Source: an uncultured Marinicella sp.
Lineage (GTDB): Bacteria > Pseudomonadota > Gammaproteobacteria > Xanthomonadales > Marinicellaceae
NCBI GenBank assembly: GCA_947502925.1
Contig: CANNBS010000001.1
Location: forward strand, 496,001 to 560,000
Direction: 5' to 3'
DNA length: 64,000 bases
Position 1 is the stretch's first letter. The number at the start of each line of letters is the position of its first letter. Positions 16,607-28,534 of this stretch are shown here, in pieces. Both the position numbers and the translations under genes were made by a program. A model generated the notes under the pieces. That model did not search any database. It worked only from the letters and a program-made list of their open reading frames with translations, and had not been told where the DNA came from.

Positions 16607-17275
16607 TTATTCACCAATCTGACGATGTAAAATGGCAGAAAACTCATCTTTAAAAGCATCATACTGTGAGTAAATGCGTTCCACTTTATCACTGTAGCGG
16701 TTATAAAATATAACCGCCGGAATGGCGGCAAATAAACCCATGGCGGTGGCGATTAATGCCTCGGAAATACCCGGCGCCACCAGCGCAATGGTGGCCTGAG
16801 TAACATCGGATAAGGCATGGAAAGACAACATGATGCCTATCACGGTGCCAAATAAACCAATATACGGACTGGTGGAACCAATGGTCGCCAGGGTTGGTAA
16901 CTGGGATTCCAGTTTTTCAATTTCCCGGCTTAAGGCCACACGCATGGCGCGATCAGCACTTTCCACTGAATTAACACTGATTTGACCGCTGTTTTTCTTG
17001 CGCTGAAACTCACTGAATCCGGCCGTAAATATACGCGCGATGCCGGTGCTCTTGTTGTTATTGACTTGCTGATATAACTTGTTCAAATCCACACCGGACC
17101 AAAAATGCTCTTCGAATTTCTTGGCTGTTTTCTGGGCACCGGCCAGCACCTTGCCTTTACTGAAAATAATCAGCCAGGACCAAATCGAGGCCAAAATAAG
17201 AATAATCATCACCACCTTAACCGGTAATGAAGCACTGACGATAATTTCTAAATAAAATTGTCCGCTGTCGTTCAC
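16607..17275 (-). CDS. tolQ: MotA/TolQ/ExbB proton-channel protein TolQ
   Basis: A 222-residue inner-membrane protein with three transmembrane segments (about 17-38, 128-150 and 162-185). It forms the stator pore with TolR. The family signatures LATIGSTSPYIGLFGTVIGI and APGISEALIATAMGLFAAIPAV are intact. The start is GTG, preceded by GAGGAG at suitable spacing. It follows ybgC by 15 nt in the ruv-ybgC-tol cluster. Confidence 0.97.
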   Translation of the reverse strand: MNDSGQFYLEIIVSASLPVKVVMIILILASIWSWLIIFSKGKVLAGAQKTAKKFEEHFWSGVDLNKLYQQVNNNKSTGIARIFTAGFSEFQRKKNSGQISVNSVESADRAMRVALSREIEKLESQLPTLATIGSTSPYIGLFGTVIGIMLSFHALSDVTQATIALVAPGISEALIATAMGLFAAIPAVIFYNRYSDKVERIYSQYDAFKDEFSAILHRQIGE

Positions 17276-17290
17276 AAGACGCTCCTCTGG

Positions 17291-17689
17291 TTAATTAATA
17301 AGTTTGTTCAAATAATGCTGTGGAAAACGCATGGGTTTAAACCGCTGATCATGGACACTCACCACGGTCACTTCTGCGGTGGCAATCACTGTGTCGTCCA
17401 CCCGCATTTCTTGTTTAAGTACCATGCGCACCGCACTGTGGCTTTTAATTTCACAGCTGATGGCCAGCACATCATCTAAATAAGCCGGTTTAAGGTACGC
17501 AATATCAATCCCACGCACCACCAATAAAACATGGGATGAATTGCGCATTTCACTTTGTTCTAAGTCGTGAGAACGCAGCCATTCAGTGCGTGCCTGATCA
17601 AAAAAGTTCACATAACGTCCATGGTATACGACACCACCTGCGTCCGTGTGTTCATAATAAACACGGGTTTTATAACAAAAAGGTTTCAT
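17291..17689 (-). CDS. ybgC: Tol-Pal-associated acyl-CoA thioesterase YbgC
   Basis: A 132-residue hot-dog-fold thioesterase of the 4-hydroxybenzoyl-CoA thioesterase type. The catalytic Asp lies in [21 protein letters not shown] (Asp16). It hydrolyses acyl-CoA thioesters and is linked to phospholipid metabolism at the membrane in other bacteria. It overlaps ruvB by 4 nt (ATGA) and immediately precedes tolQ, the classical arrangement. Confidence 0.96.
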   Translation of the reverse strand: MKPFCYKTRVYYEHTDAGGVVYHGRYVNFFDQARTEWLRSHDLEQSEMRNSSHVLLVVRGIDIAYLKPAYLDDVLAISCEIKSHSAVRMVLKQEMRVDDTVIATAEVTVVSVHDQRFKPMRFPQHYLNKLIN

Positions 17690-18723
17690 TCTTCAAATAA
17701 ATCCTGGTTGGGGTTTTGGGGTTTTTTTAAGCCCATAATTTGCCAGGTTAAGCGGGTGGCAATACGTCCACGTGCGGTGCGGGCCATTAATCCCTGCTGG
17801 ATTAAATAAGGTTCAATGACATCTTCTACCGTGCCCCGCTCTTCGCTCAAAGCCGCTGCCAGGGAGTTAATACCCACAGGACCACCTTCAAACTGAACCG
17901 TAATCACTTCCAGTAATTTACGATCCATTTCATCCAGACCATGTTGGTCAACTTGCAACATATTCATGGCATCTGCCGCTAATTGTTGCGTAATGACACC
18001 ATCTCCTTTAATCTCCGCGTAATCACGCACGCGCCGTAATAACCGATTGGCAATGCGTGGTGTGCCTCTTGAGCGCTTGGCCACTTCCAAACAGCCGCTT
18101 GCTTGCGTTTCTATATTTAAAATATCCGCTGACCTGGCAACGATTTGGGCCAGATCCTCCACCGCATAAAACTGAAGTCGTTGCACGATACCGAAACGAT
18201 CACGCAAAGGCGAGGTTAATAAGCCGGCACGGGTGGTGGCACCGACAAGGGTAAAGGGTGGCAAATCCAGTTTAATCGACCGCGCTGCCGGGCCTTCACC
18301 TATCATAATATCGATTTGAAAATCTTCCATGGCCGGATACAACACTTCTTCCACCACTGGCGATAAACGATGAATTTCATCGATAAAAAGCACGTCATGG
18401 GGTTGTAAGTTAGTGAGTAATGCAGCTAAATCACCGGCTTTTTCCAATACCGGACCGGAAGTCTGGCGTAATTGGACGCCCATCTCATGGGCGACAATAT
18501 GGGCTAAAGTGGTTTTACCCAAACCCGGTGGTCCGAAAATCAACACATGATCCAGGGCCTCCTGTCTTTTGCGTGCGGCTTCAATAAACAGCGCCATTTG
18601 AGCCTTAACTTCCGTTTGGCCGAGGTATTCATCTATTTTTTGCGGACGAATACTGGCTTCGATAACCGATTCCTGTGAATCACTGACCGCACCATCAATC
18701 AAACGATCTGGATCAAAATCCAT
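17686..18723 (-). CDS. ruvB: Holliday junction branch migration ATPase RuvB
   Basis: 345 residues. AAA+ motor that drives branch migration with RuvA. Walker [10 protein letters not shown] (about residues 64-72), Walker [10 protein letters not shown], sensor 1 GATTRAG and the arginine finger in SPLRDRFG are present, with a C-terminal winged helix ending in [13 protein letters not shown]. Length matches family norms. Its gene sits 2 nt after ruvA and overlaps ybgC, so repair and envelope genes share one transcript here. Confidence 0.98.
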   Translation of the reverse strand: MDFDPDRLIDGAVSDSQESVIEASIRPQKIDEYLGQTEVKAQMALFIEAARKRQEALDHVLIFGPPGLGKTTLAHIVAHEMGVQLRQTSGPVLEKAGDLAALLTNLQPHDVLFIDEIHRLSPVVEEVLYPAMEDFQIDIMIGEGPAARSIKLDLPPFTLVGATTRAGLLTSPLRDRFGIVQRLQFYAVEDLAQIVARSADILNIETQASGCLEVAKRSRGTPRIANRLLRRVRDYAEIKGDGVITQQLAADAMNMLQVDQHGLDEMDRKLLEVITVQFEGGPVGINSLAAALSEERGTVEDVIEPYLIQQGLMARTARGRIATRLTWQIMGLKKPQNPNQDLFEE

Positions 18724-18725
18724 AT

Positions 18726-19328
18726 TTACAAACCTCCTTGTTGTTTTAAGCTCATGCGAACAATGTCTTCCACGGCTAAGTTACTGTTATCTTTATAGAT
18801 TTTATTGACAATTTGTCGTGCCTCTTGCGGTTTAAAGCCCAAAGACTGTAAGGCGCTGACAGCCTCAGCCTGTACCCCTAATCGGGCCGGTTGGGCACTT
18901 CCGGATACATCAGACAGTTCACTTAAATCGACCTTGTCTTTCATTTCAATCATGAGTCTTTGTGCGGTTTTTTTACCGATACCCGGCACCTGTGTGATGG
19001 CGGCAATATCCTGATCATTAATCACCCGGGCAAATTCAGCAGAACTCATGGTCGATAACACGGCCAGGCCTGATTTGGCACCAATGCCATTCACTTTTAA
19101 CAAGGTTCTGAACAATTGCCGCTGGGAAAAACTTCTAAAACCATACAAAATTGAGGCATCTTCGCGCACCAGGTGATGAATAATCAACTGAAGGTCTTTA
19201 TTTAATTCCGGCAATTCAAAAAACACCGACGTGGGCACTTCGATTTCATAACCCACACCATTTACATCGACAATCACATGCGCCGGTGGCTCGGTGTGCG
19301 CCAATTGACCTTTAATCAGTCCTATCAC
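18726..19328 (-). CDS. ruvA: Holliday junction DNA-binding protein RuvA
   Basis: 200 residues: an OB-fold N-terminal domain (MIGLIKGQL), two helix-hairpin-helix motifs ([17 protein letters not shown] and [19 protein letters not shown]) and a C-terminal RuvB-binding domain ([19 protein letters not shown]). It forms the tetramer that holds the four-way junction for RuvB. The start codon is GTG, overlapping the ruvC stop by four bases (GTGA), which implies translational coupling. Confidence 0.97.
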   Translation of the reverse strand: MIGLIKGQLAHTEPPAHVIVDVNGVGYEIEVPTSVFFELPELNKDLQLIIHHLVREDASILYGFRSFSQRQLFRTLLKVNGIGAKSGLAVLSTMSSAEFARVINDQDIAAITQVPGIGKKTAQRLMIEMKDKVDLSELSDVSGSAQPARLGVQAEAVSALQSLGFKPQEARQIVNKIYKDNSNLAVEDIVRMSLKQQGGL

Positions 19329-19840
19329 AAATTTCTCCAGCTTCCGGTTCGTCCGGCGGTTACGTGCTGTTGAGTCCAGCGATTATTGGCATGGCATATG
19401 GCCACCGCCAGACCATCTGCCGCATCTTCCTGAATGGTGTCTTTTATATTAAGCAATAAACCCACCATATACTGTATCTGGCTTTTCGCGGCCCCGCCCT
19501 GACCGACCACTGCTTGTTTTATGGCCTTGGGCGCATACTCATGGACTCTAATGGACTGGGCATGGGTGGCACAAATCGCCGCACCGCGTGCCTGTCCCAG
19601 TTTAATCGCCGATTGGGCATTTTTCGCCATAAACACAGTCTCTATGGCCATCTCGTGGGGATTGAATTGTTTTATAATGTCATTGATTCCACTAAAAATA
19701 ATCCCCAGTCGCGTCGGAAAATCACCGGTACCACAACGAATGGTTTCATGGTGAACATACGAGACCTTTTGCTGTTGGGCGTCGATAATACCAATGCCGG
19801 TAAAACGAGAGCCGGGATCAATGCCTAAAATTCGTAGCAT
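19325..19840 (-). CDS. ruvC: Crossover junction endodeoxyribonuclease RuvC
   Basis: 171 residues. RNase-H-fold resolvase that nicks Holliday junctions symmetrically. The acidic active site is visible: LGIDPGSRFTG (Asp7), AIETVFM (Glu in the second motif) and DAADGLAVAICHAN near the C-terminus. ATG at 19840. It is the first gene of the ruvCAB-ybgC-tol-osmC cluster, so the cluster promoter should lie in the 136-bp gap before xthA. Confidence 0.97.
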   Translation of the reverse strand: MLRILGIDPGSRFTGIGIIDAQQQKVSYVHHETIRCGTGDFPTRLGIIFSGINDIIKQFNPHEMAIETVFMAKNAQSAIKLGQARGAAICATHAQSIRVHEYAPKAIKQAVVGQGGAAKSQIQYMVGLLLNIKDTIQEDAADGLAVAICHANNRWTQQHVTAGRTGSWRNL

Positions 19841-19938
19841 GGAAAAGTCATAAGTAAATGTGCCTTTATTTTAAAGGATGACTGGTTAAAATGTTATGTG
19901 ATTATGTTTATTTCGCTGAATGATGTCAGTCTTTTGTC

Positions 19939-19944
19939 TATAAT
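19939..19944 (+). promoter_or_regulatory. -10 hexamer TATAAT upstream of xthA
   Basis: A perfect TATAAT lies 33 nt before the xthA ATG in the ruvC-xthA divergent gap. No convincing -35 is present at 16-18 bp, so strength is uncertain. Confidence 0.45.
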
Positions 19945-19976
19945 TGTTTATTTGATTGTTCAACGCTTCTTTTATC

Positions 19977-20744
19977 ATGAAAATTGCCAGCTGGAATGTT
20001 AATTCTCTAAAAGTTCGCTTGCCTCAGGTACTTGATTGGCTCGATCAGGAACAGCCGGATGTGCTGGCTTTACAGGAAACCAAAATGACTGATGAAGTGT
20101 TTCCTGTAAAAGCCATAGAACAAGCCGGTTATCATGTGGCTTTTTCGGGACAAAAAACCTATAACGGTGTGGCGATTATATCCAAACAAGCACCCGAGGA
20201 CACCGTAACGGATATTGATGGATTGGATGATCCGCAACGTCGAATCCTGGCAGCCACAATAGATGATATCCGCGTCGTTAATTTATATGTGGTTAACGGA
20301 CAGGCACCGGGTACCGAAAAATTTGCTTATAAACTCAATTGGTTACAAAAAGTCACAGACTTTCTCGATCAGCAGTTGAATGACTACCAGAATGTTATTG
20401 TTCTGGGTGACTTTAACATTGCACCCGATGACCGGGATGTCCATGACCCTGAGAAATGGCATGAGAAAATACTCTGTACCACCGAAGAACGCACCGCACT
20501 TAATCAGATTTTAGATCTGGGTTTTCAGGATAGTTTTCGGTTATTGCATGATGACGGCGGCTATTACAGTTGGTGGGATTATCGCATGAATCAATTTGCC
20601 CGCGGTATGGGGTTACGCATTGATTTAATATTGGCCAGCGATGAGCTCAGCGAAACCTTATCATCTGCTTATATTGATGTAGAACCCCGTAAAAATGAAC
20701 GGCCATCGGACCACACACCTGTGGTGGCTGAGTTTGACTGGTAG
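19977..20744 (+). CDS. xthA: Exodeoxyribonuclease III
   Basis: About 255 residues of the exonuclease/endonuclease/phosphatase fold. It acts as an AP endonuclease and 3'-5' exonuclease in base-excision repair. Visible catalytic motifs are WNVNSLKVRL, LQETKM (metal Glu34), the GDFNIAPDDRDVHDP loop and SDHTPVVAEF (His/Asp pair). ATG at 19977 (MKIASWNVN) matches family starts. AGGAG links the following cytochrome gene, 15 nt downstream, into one probable operon. Confidence 0.96.
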   Translation: MKIASWNVNSLKVRLPQVLDWLDQEQPDVLALQETKMTDEVFPVKAIEQAGYHVAFSGQKTYNGVAIISKQAPEDTVTDIDGLDDPQRRILAATIDDIRVVNLYVVNGQAPGTEKFAYKLNWLQKVTDFLDQQLNDYQNVIVLGDFNIAPDDRDVHDPEKWHEKILCTTEERTALNQILDLGFQDSFRLLHDDGGYYSWWDYRMNQFARGMGLRIDLILASDELSETLSSAYIDVEPRKNERPSDHTPVVAEFDW

Positions 20745-20759
20745 AGTTAGGAGTTTTTT

Positions 20760-21281
20760 ATGCATAAATACACCCCCACAACCCGAATCATTCATTGGCT
20801 CACCGCTTTACTGATATTTTTTATGTTTTTCAGTGGCTGGTATATGGTTGAGCTGGATTATTACAGCCCCTGGTATAACCGACTTCCGGAATTGCATTAT
20901 GCGTTTGGCCTGGTGCTTATGTTGACCTGGTTGATTAAAATAATCCGACTTTTTACCGGCCAGCAAAAACGCTTTCCACCGCCGGTTAAACCCTTTGAAC
21001 GCATACTGTCACAACTCATTCAGTTTTTATTTTATGTGTTTGTGACAACGCTGGTGATAACAGGTTACCTGATGATGACCGCAGAAGGACAGCCAAAAAT
21101 ATTGTTTAAATTCATTCATTTGCCGCCTTTAACAGAATTTTCAGGTGCTGTGGTGGATACTATGGGCTGGATTCATGAATATGGTGCCTACTTTTTAATG
21201 GGATTTGTGGCACTTCATGTCATCGGTGCGGTCAAACATCACTTCATCGATCAAGATGACACTTTAAAACGAATGATTTAG
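20760..21281 (+). CDS. Cytochrome b561-family di-heme protein
   Basis: 173 residues with four transmembrane helices. Probable heme-ligating histidines are in TRIIHWLTA (helix 1), ELHYAFGLV (helix 2), and HEYGAYFLMGFVALHVIGA with the following VKHH (helices 3-4). The family transfers electrons from quinol or another small carrier across the inner membrane. It sits 7 nt before yceI; cytochrome b561-yceI pairs are common, and YceI folds as a lipocalin that binds isoprenoid chains, so a quinone-related job is a reasonable inference. Confidence 0.94.
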   Translation: MHKYTPTTRIIHWLTALLIFFMFFSGWYMVELDYYSPWYNRLPELHYAFGLVLMLTWLIKIIRLFTGQQKRFPPPVKPFERILSQLIQFLFYVFVTTLVITGYLMMTAEGQPKILFKFIHLPPLTEFSGAVVDTMGWIHEYGAYFLMGFVALHVIGAVKHHFIDQDDTLKRMI

Positions 21282-21288
21282 GAGAAAT

Positions 21289-21855
21289 ATGAAAAAGTTT
21301 ATTTACGGTTTATTTTTTGGTTTATGTACTTTATCCGTACAGGCTGCAGATTATGATTTGGATATTAAAGGACAACACGCCTTTGTGCAGTTTAAAATTC
21401 AACATCTGGGATACAGTTGGTTATATGGTCGCTTTGATGAGTTTGATGGTTCATTTTCATATGATGAAAATTCACCTGAAAAAGCCTCCATTGAAATGAC
21501 TGTTCAAACGGGCAGTGTTAATTCAAATCATGCCGAGCGTGATAAACATTTACGCAGTGATGATTTTTTAAATGTGGCTAAACACCCCACAGCCAAATTT
21601 GTCAGTTCTTCATTTACACCCTCATCAGATGGTCATGGCACCATGACGGGTGATTTAACCATTAATGGTGTGACCAATGAAGTCGAATTGGATGTTGAGT
21701 TTGTGGGTGCCGGCGACGATCCCTGGGGCGGTCACCGACGCGGTTATGAAGCCACCACAGAAATTAACTTAAGTGATTATAAAATCAAAAGAAGTTTAGG
21801 ACCGGCTTCAGAAAAATTATTTTTAACTGTTTCAGTTGAAGGTATAAGACAATAA
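21289..21855 (+). CDS. YceI-family periplasmic lipocalin-like protein
   Basis: 188 residues. A signal peptide (LFFGLCTLSVQA-AD) precedes the YceI domain. Typical segments are HAFVQFKIQHLGYSWLYGRF, VQTGSVNSNHAERDKHLRSD, the HPTAKFVS strand and DLTINGVTNEVELDVEF. The fold binds polyisoprenoids. It is the last gene of the xthA-cytochrome-yceI run and is followed by a strong terminator. Confidence 0.96.
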   Translation: MKKFIYGLFFGLCTLSVQAADYDLDIKGQHAFVQFKIQHLGYSWLYGRFDEFDGSFSYDENSPEKASIEMTVQTGSVNSNHAERDKHLRSDDFLNVAKHPTAKFVSSSFTPSSDGHGTMTGDLTINGVTNEVELDVEFVGAGDDPWGGHRRGYEATTEINLSDYKIKRSLGPASEKLFLTVSVEGIRQ

Positions 21856-21875
21856 TTTAATTATTATTGATATTT

Positions 21876-21905
21876 AAAAACCACCTTTATTGGGTGGTTT
21901 TTTTA
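21876..21905 (+). terminator. Rho-independent terminator after yceI
   Basis: A 10-bp stem AAAAACCACC / GGTGGTTTTT with a 7-nt loop leads into a T run ending near 21904. Confidence 0.9.
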
Positions 21906-22136
21906 TGCCTGTCAGTTTGTTTGTAATTATTGTTTTTGGATAATGATCCAGCTTGTTTTTTATATCAAGTCTATTTTGACGAGGTAAAAGCGGATATGTT
22001 ATTGATTTTAAATACTTTTTTATCGATTAATCCACTTTTATTAGTGTGTGGTTTTTTGGTTAAAAATTAACCACCAACACTTTTGTTGCAAAAATCAGTA
22101 AAAAAACAGGAAGGAGGTCAATTTAAGATTAGTAAA
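21906..22136. other. Gene-free AT-rich gap
   Basis: No supported gene. It contains a perfect dyad TGGTTAA-AAA-TTAACCA at 22057-22073 and an isolated AAGGAGGT at 22111-22118 without a well-placed start codon. It lies downstream of the minus-strand tRNA, so the dyad might belong to tRNA 3' processing or termination, though no T run follows it on that strand. Confidence 0.4.
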
Positions 22137-22212
22137 TGGTGGGTCGTATAGGATTTGAACCTATGACCAATGGATTAAAAGTCCACTGCTCTACCAGCTG
22201 AGCTAACGACCC
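22137..22212 (-). tRNA. tRNA-Lys (anticodon TTT), CCA encoded
   Basis: The minus strand reads GGGTCGTTAGCTCAGCTGG... through to ...ATACGACCC, then A and CCA. A 7-bp acceptor stem (GGGTCGT / ACGACCC), a D-loop with GCTGGTAGAGC, the anticodon loop CTTTTAA giving TTT, and the T arm AGGTTCAAATCCT are all present. CCA occupies 22137-22139. The gene stands alone. Confidence 0.97.
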
Positions 22213-22323
22213 ATTCAGGAATGAATTTGACAATGGGACGATGCCCCATCAAGGTGCGAAATGATAAATTATCTGCCGGTAATAGGCAAGGATTTTTATC
22301 CATTAATTTTATATTATTAATCT

Positions 22324-22759
22324 CTAATTTTTATAGCCGATTCCGTAGCTTTTATTTTTATGTTTAATCCAACCATTTTCATGTTGTCCTTGCGGATCAT
22401 AGTGAGTCCAGTGGATCACACCACCTTGCTCGTTCCATTCGTATTGACCAAAAATGATCAGTTGATCATCCACCTTTACAGGTACTCTTTTGGCTAAATC
22501 GATATTATGCGCCACCAATACAGTTATGCCTTGAGATTCGACGATAAATCGTTGATGCCGGCTGCCTTCGTTGTCATCAGAAAGAATTCGCTCAACCTGC
22601 CCTTTAAATTCAACCATCTGTCCACTGCGTTTATTTTTATACAGATCAGCCAGATCTGAAAGGCTGGTTTGGGGGAGTTGTTGATTTAAATAGGCGGCCG
22701 CAGCCAGTATGAAAAAAGCGCCCATTGTCAGGCGCTTTTTACTTGATTTGACGTTGTGA

Positions 22760-22767
<8 letters not shown>
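22324..22767 (-). CDS. DUF3465 family OB-fold-like protein
   Basis: About 147 residues with an N-terminal hydrophobic anchor or signal (MGAFFILAAAAYLNQ). The DUF3465 core is clear: EFKGQVERILSDDNEGSRHQ, TVLVAHNIDL, GQYEWNEQGGVIHWTHYDP and GWIKHKNK. Function is unknown; the fold resembles nucleic-acid or ligand-binding OB domains and it is predicted periplasmic. The ATG at 22767 overlaps the stop of the upstream fusion gene by 8 nt, implying coupling; a GTG 18 nt upstream is the alternative start. Confidence 0.88.
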
Positions 22768-26072
<3,305 letters not shown>

Positions 26073-26163
26073 TTATAGCATTAAAAGCGTTTATTAACGA
26101 GACCGTCTCAGTGGCTTATCAGCGCCTAATACAGCCTTGCCCTGGAAGCTGAGAAGTGATTCT

Positions 26164-27255
26164 TTAAGCTGAATGTAAGGTGGCATTGTTGTGCCTGTTT
26201 TGTTTCACGTGAAACACTTCACATTGAGAGAAATAAGGTTGAACAGTCTCAGCATTCACCGTGGTGATAAAAAGTTGTCGTTTTTGTTCTTGAAGGTAAT
26301 CAGACAGTAAAGCTATGGCACGATTATCTAATTCTGAATCGATGTCATCTAAACAAATAACAGCTGTTTGCGGTTTTACGTGTTCGAAGATTTCAATAAA
26401 AACAAGGTACATAATAACTGCCAACATTTTCTTTTGTCCGCGTGATAAAACCACTTGGGCAGGTTGTTGATTAACCAGGCATTGTAAATCAGCCTTATGA
26501 ATACCCACCGTGATAAAACCTTGTTTTAAATGGTGCTTGTGTTTTTCATTTAATTCTTGATGTAAATCTTCGCCACGCCACCCTTTATGATAACGCAGGG
26601 TTAAATCAGTTAACGTCGGAAGGAATTGTTGAGCCAACGCACTAAAACGGACTTGTATTTGATCGACAACCTGTTGCCTTAAAAGATGAACCTGATGCGC
26701 TAACTGTGCATATTGTTCTTGCCATAGTGACACGTCTTGTAACAGTTCACGTTTGAGTAGTTTGTTTAGATGTTGTTGGAGTTTCTGTGTTTTTTTCCAG
26801 ATCATCAAATAATCAGGTTTCACGTGAAACACCAACCAATCAAGATAAGAACGTCTAAAGCTGGGTGCATGATCAACCCATAAAAAAGCATTCGGATCAA
26901 TGGCGATTACCGGAAATTGCTGGGCAATATCCGTTTGTCTCTGAATAATTTCACCATTACATTTGATGCGCTTTTTATTATTAACCGCATAACTGACACC
27001 TAATTTATCCACTGTGCTGTTATGAGACCGCTGGTACTCGCTGAATACAGTGAGTTCTTTTTGGCTGTGTTGGATTAAATCAGCACTTTTGGGGTGTCGG
27101 AATGATCGTCCGGTGGATTGCCAGTATATGGCTTCGATCAGGGCTGTTTTGCCGCTACCATTATCGCCGTCAATAAGGGTGATTGTTTCGTTGAATGATT
27201 GTTCAAGGTTTTCATAACAACGAAAATGTTCAAGAGAAAGTTTTTTTAAAAACAC
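26164..27255 (-). CDS. recF: DNA replication and repair protein RecF
   Basis: About 363 residues of an SMC-like ABC ATPase that helps load RecA at gaps with RecOR. Walker A is DGDNGSGKTALIEAI, the signature region VLSRGQKKMLAV and Walker B AVICLDDIDSELD. GTG at 27255 is preferred: it lies just after the dnaN stop (TAG-AG-GTG) and gives the canonical start V/M-FLKKLSLEHFRCYENL. An in-frame upstream extension into dnaN is unlikely. The C-terminus (VFHVKQNRHNN) contains the usual terminal VKxG-like strand. Confidence 0.96.
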   Translation of the reverse strand: MFLKKLSLEHFRCYENLEQSFNETITLIDGDNGSGKTALIEAIYWQSTGRSFRHPKSADLIQHSQKELTVFSEYQRSHNSTVDKLGVSYAVNNKKRIKCNGEIIQRQTDIAQQFPVIAIDPNAFLWVDHAPSFRRSYLDWLVFHVKPDYLMIWKKTQKLQQHLNKLLKRELLQDVSLWQEQYAQLAHQVHLLRQQVVDQIQVRFSALAQQFLPTLTDLTLRYHKGWRGEDLHQELNEKHKHHLKQGFITVGIHKADLQCLVNQQPAQVVLSRGQKKMLAVIMYLVFIEIFEHVKPQTAVICLDDIDSELDNRAIALLSDYLQEQKRQLFITTVNAETVQPYFSQCEVFHVKQNRHNNATLHSA

Positions 27256-27257
27256 CT

Positions 27258-28358
27258 CTATATACGTAAAGGCATAACGACAAGGCGACAATCAAGCCGA
27301 TCCGGATGCTTAATTAAACAACTGGATAATGGATCTTTAAAACTAAACTGAACGTCTTCATGATCAATGACATTAATGGCATCCAAAAGATAATTAACAT
27401 TGAAAGCGGTTTCCATGTCTGTGATTGTGGTGTCCACCTCAATCGAATCTTCAGCTTGTTCCTGATCGGGATTATGGCCGAGAATTTGTAAGTGATTGGT
27501 GGATATTTTAAATTTAACACCTTTGTATTGCTCGTTAGATAAAATAGCTACGCGACGCAGTGCTTTTTCTAACGCCACTTTATTGGCGACAAAATCATTA
27601 TCCATGTCCAGAGGTATTACAGACTGATAATCAGGGAATTTACCGTCAATCAGTTTTGAAGTCATGCGCGTCCCTTCGACTTCAACGCTTACATGGTTTT
27701 TACCTAAATGGATGGCAATGTCCTGATCAATATCCCTGATCATTTTATTCAATTCCATCACCCCTTTCCGTGGAATTAAAATCTGTTTATTAATACCGGC
27801 TTCATTGTCATAATCAGCTTCCGATAACGCCAGCCGATGACCGTCAGCAGAAACACATCGGATTTTATCGCTGAGTATTTCAAATAATAATCCATTTAAG
27901 AAATAACGCACATCATGACTGGCCATACAAAACAAGGTTTGTTTCAGCATGCGAGCCAATTCCTGGCTATCAATATGAATTGTTTCAAAAGTTTCGACGT
28001 CTTCTAATAATGGATATTCATTGGCAGATAATGTGCTTAAACTAAAACGGCTTTCTCCGGATGATATGTCACAATGATCATCATCAATCGTAAAAGACAT
28101 GATTGAACCGTCAGCCAGTGATTTACAAATATCCAGAAGCTTTTGCGCGGGCAGTGTTAATTCACCTTCATATTCTGTGTCAACTTGGGTCTTGCTGTTC
28201 ATTTCCACTTCTAAATCGCTGGTGGTTAATGTCAGTTCACCCTGGCTGATTGAAAATAATACATGGCTAAGTATGGGTAATGTGCCTTTTTTTTCAACAA
28301 CACCGCATATCTGATTTATCGGTGCCAACAATTGTTCTCTTTGTATTTTAAATAACAT
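27258..28358 (-). CDS. dnaN: DNA polymerase III sliding clamp (beta subunit)
   Basis: 366 residues with three beta-clamp domains. The ring dimer tethers polymerase to DNA. Typical segments are LPILSHVLF near residue 28, VSADGHRLALSE at mid-protein, and the C-terminal LVVMPLRI, which matches the VxMPMRL end that forms the partner-binding pocket. ATG at 28358. It lies downstream of dnaA across 176 bp holding DnaA boxes. Confidence 0.98.
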   Translation of the reverse strand: MLFKIQREQLLAPINQICGVVEKKGTLPILSHVLFSISQGELTLTTSDLEVEMNSKTQVDTEYEGELTLPAQKLLDICKSLADGSIMSFTIDDDHCDISSGESRFSLSTLSANEYPLLEDVETFETIHIDSQELARMLKQTLFCMASHDVRYFLNGLLFEILSDKIRCVSADGHRLALSEADYDNEAGINKQILIPRKGVMELNKMIRDIDQDIAIHLGKNHVSVEVEGTRMTSKLIDGKFPDYQSVIPLDMDNDFVANKVALEKALRRVAILSNEQYKGVKFKISTNHLQILGHNPDQEQAEDSIEVDTTITDMETAFNVNYLLDAINVIDHEDVQFSFKDPLSSCLIKHPDRLDCRLVVMPLRI

Positions 28359-28534
28359 AGTATTATATATAAAAATAGTTATTATTATAGTGAATAACTA
28401 AGTGGTTAACTTACTTAAGTTGTTGATTTTTAATACTTTTTCCCGGGTTAGCCGGGTTTATAACCTGTGGATAACCTGTGGCTAAAAACCACCCCCTGGA
28501 GTTATCTCCAGCTTATCCACAGTTTATTAACAAC
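28359..28534. other. oriC: Probable chromosomal origin oriC between dnaA and dnaN
   Basis: This 176-bp gap has two perfect DnaA boxes in opposite orientation: TGTGGATAA at 28466-28474 and TTATCCACA at 28513-28521. Each has a weaker neighbour exactly 11 bp away, TGTGGCTAA at 28477-28485 and TTATCTCCA at 28502-28510. The dnaN-proximal 80 bp is nearly pure A/T and could be the unwinding element. A direct repeat CCGGGTTAG/CCGGGTT occupies 28443-28458. The gene context (rpmH-dnaA-dnaN-recF-gyrB) supports the call. The other candidate gap, dnaA-rpmH, has no perfect box. Confidence 0.75.

Noticed and set aside
22111..22200. Perfect AAGGAGGT with a 21-codon frame starting at 22136
   Set aside because: The ATG is 17 nt away, too far for efficient initiation, and the frame is simply the antisense of tRNA-Lys.
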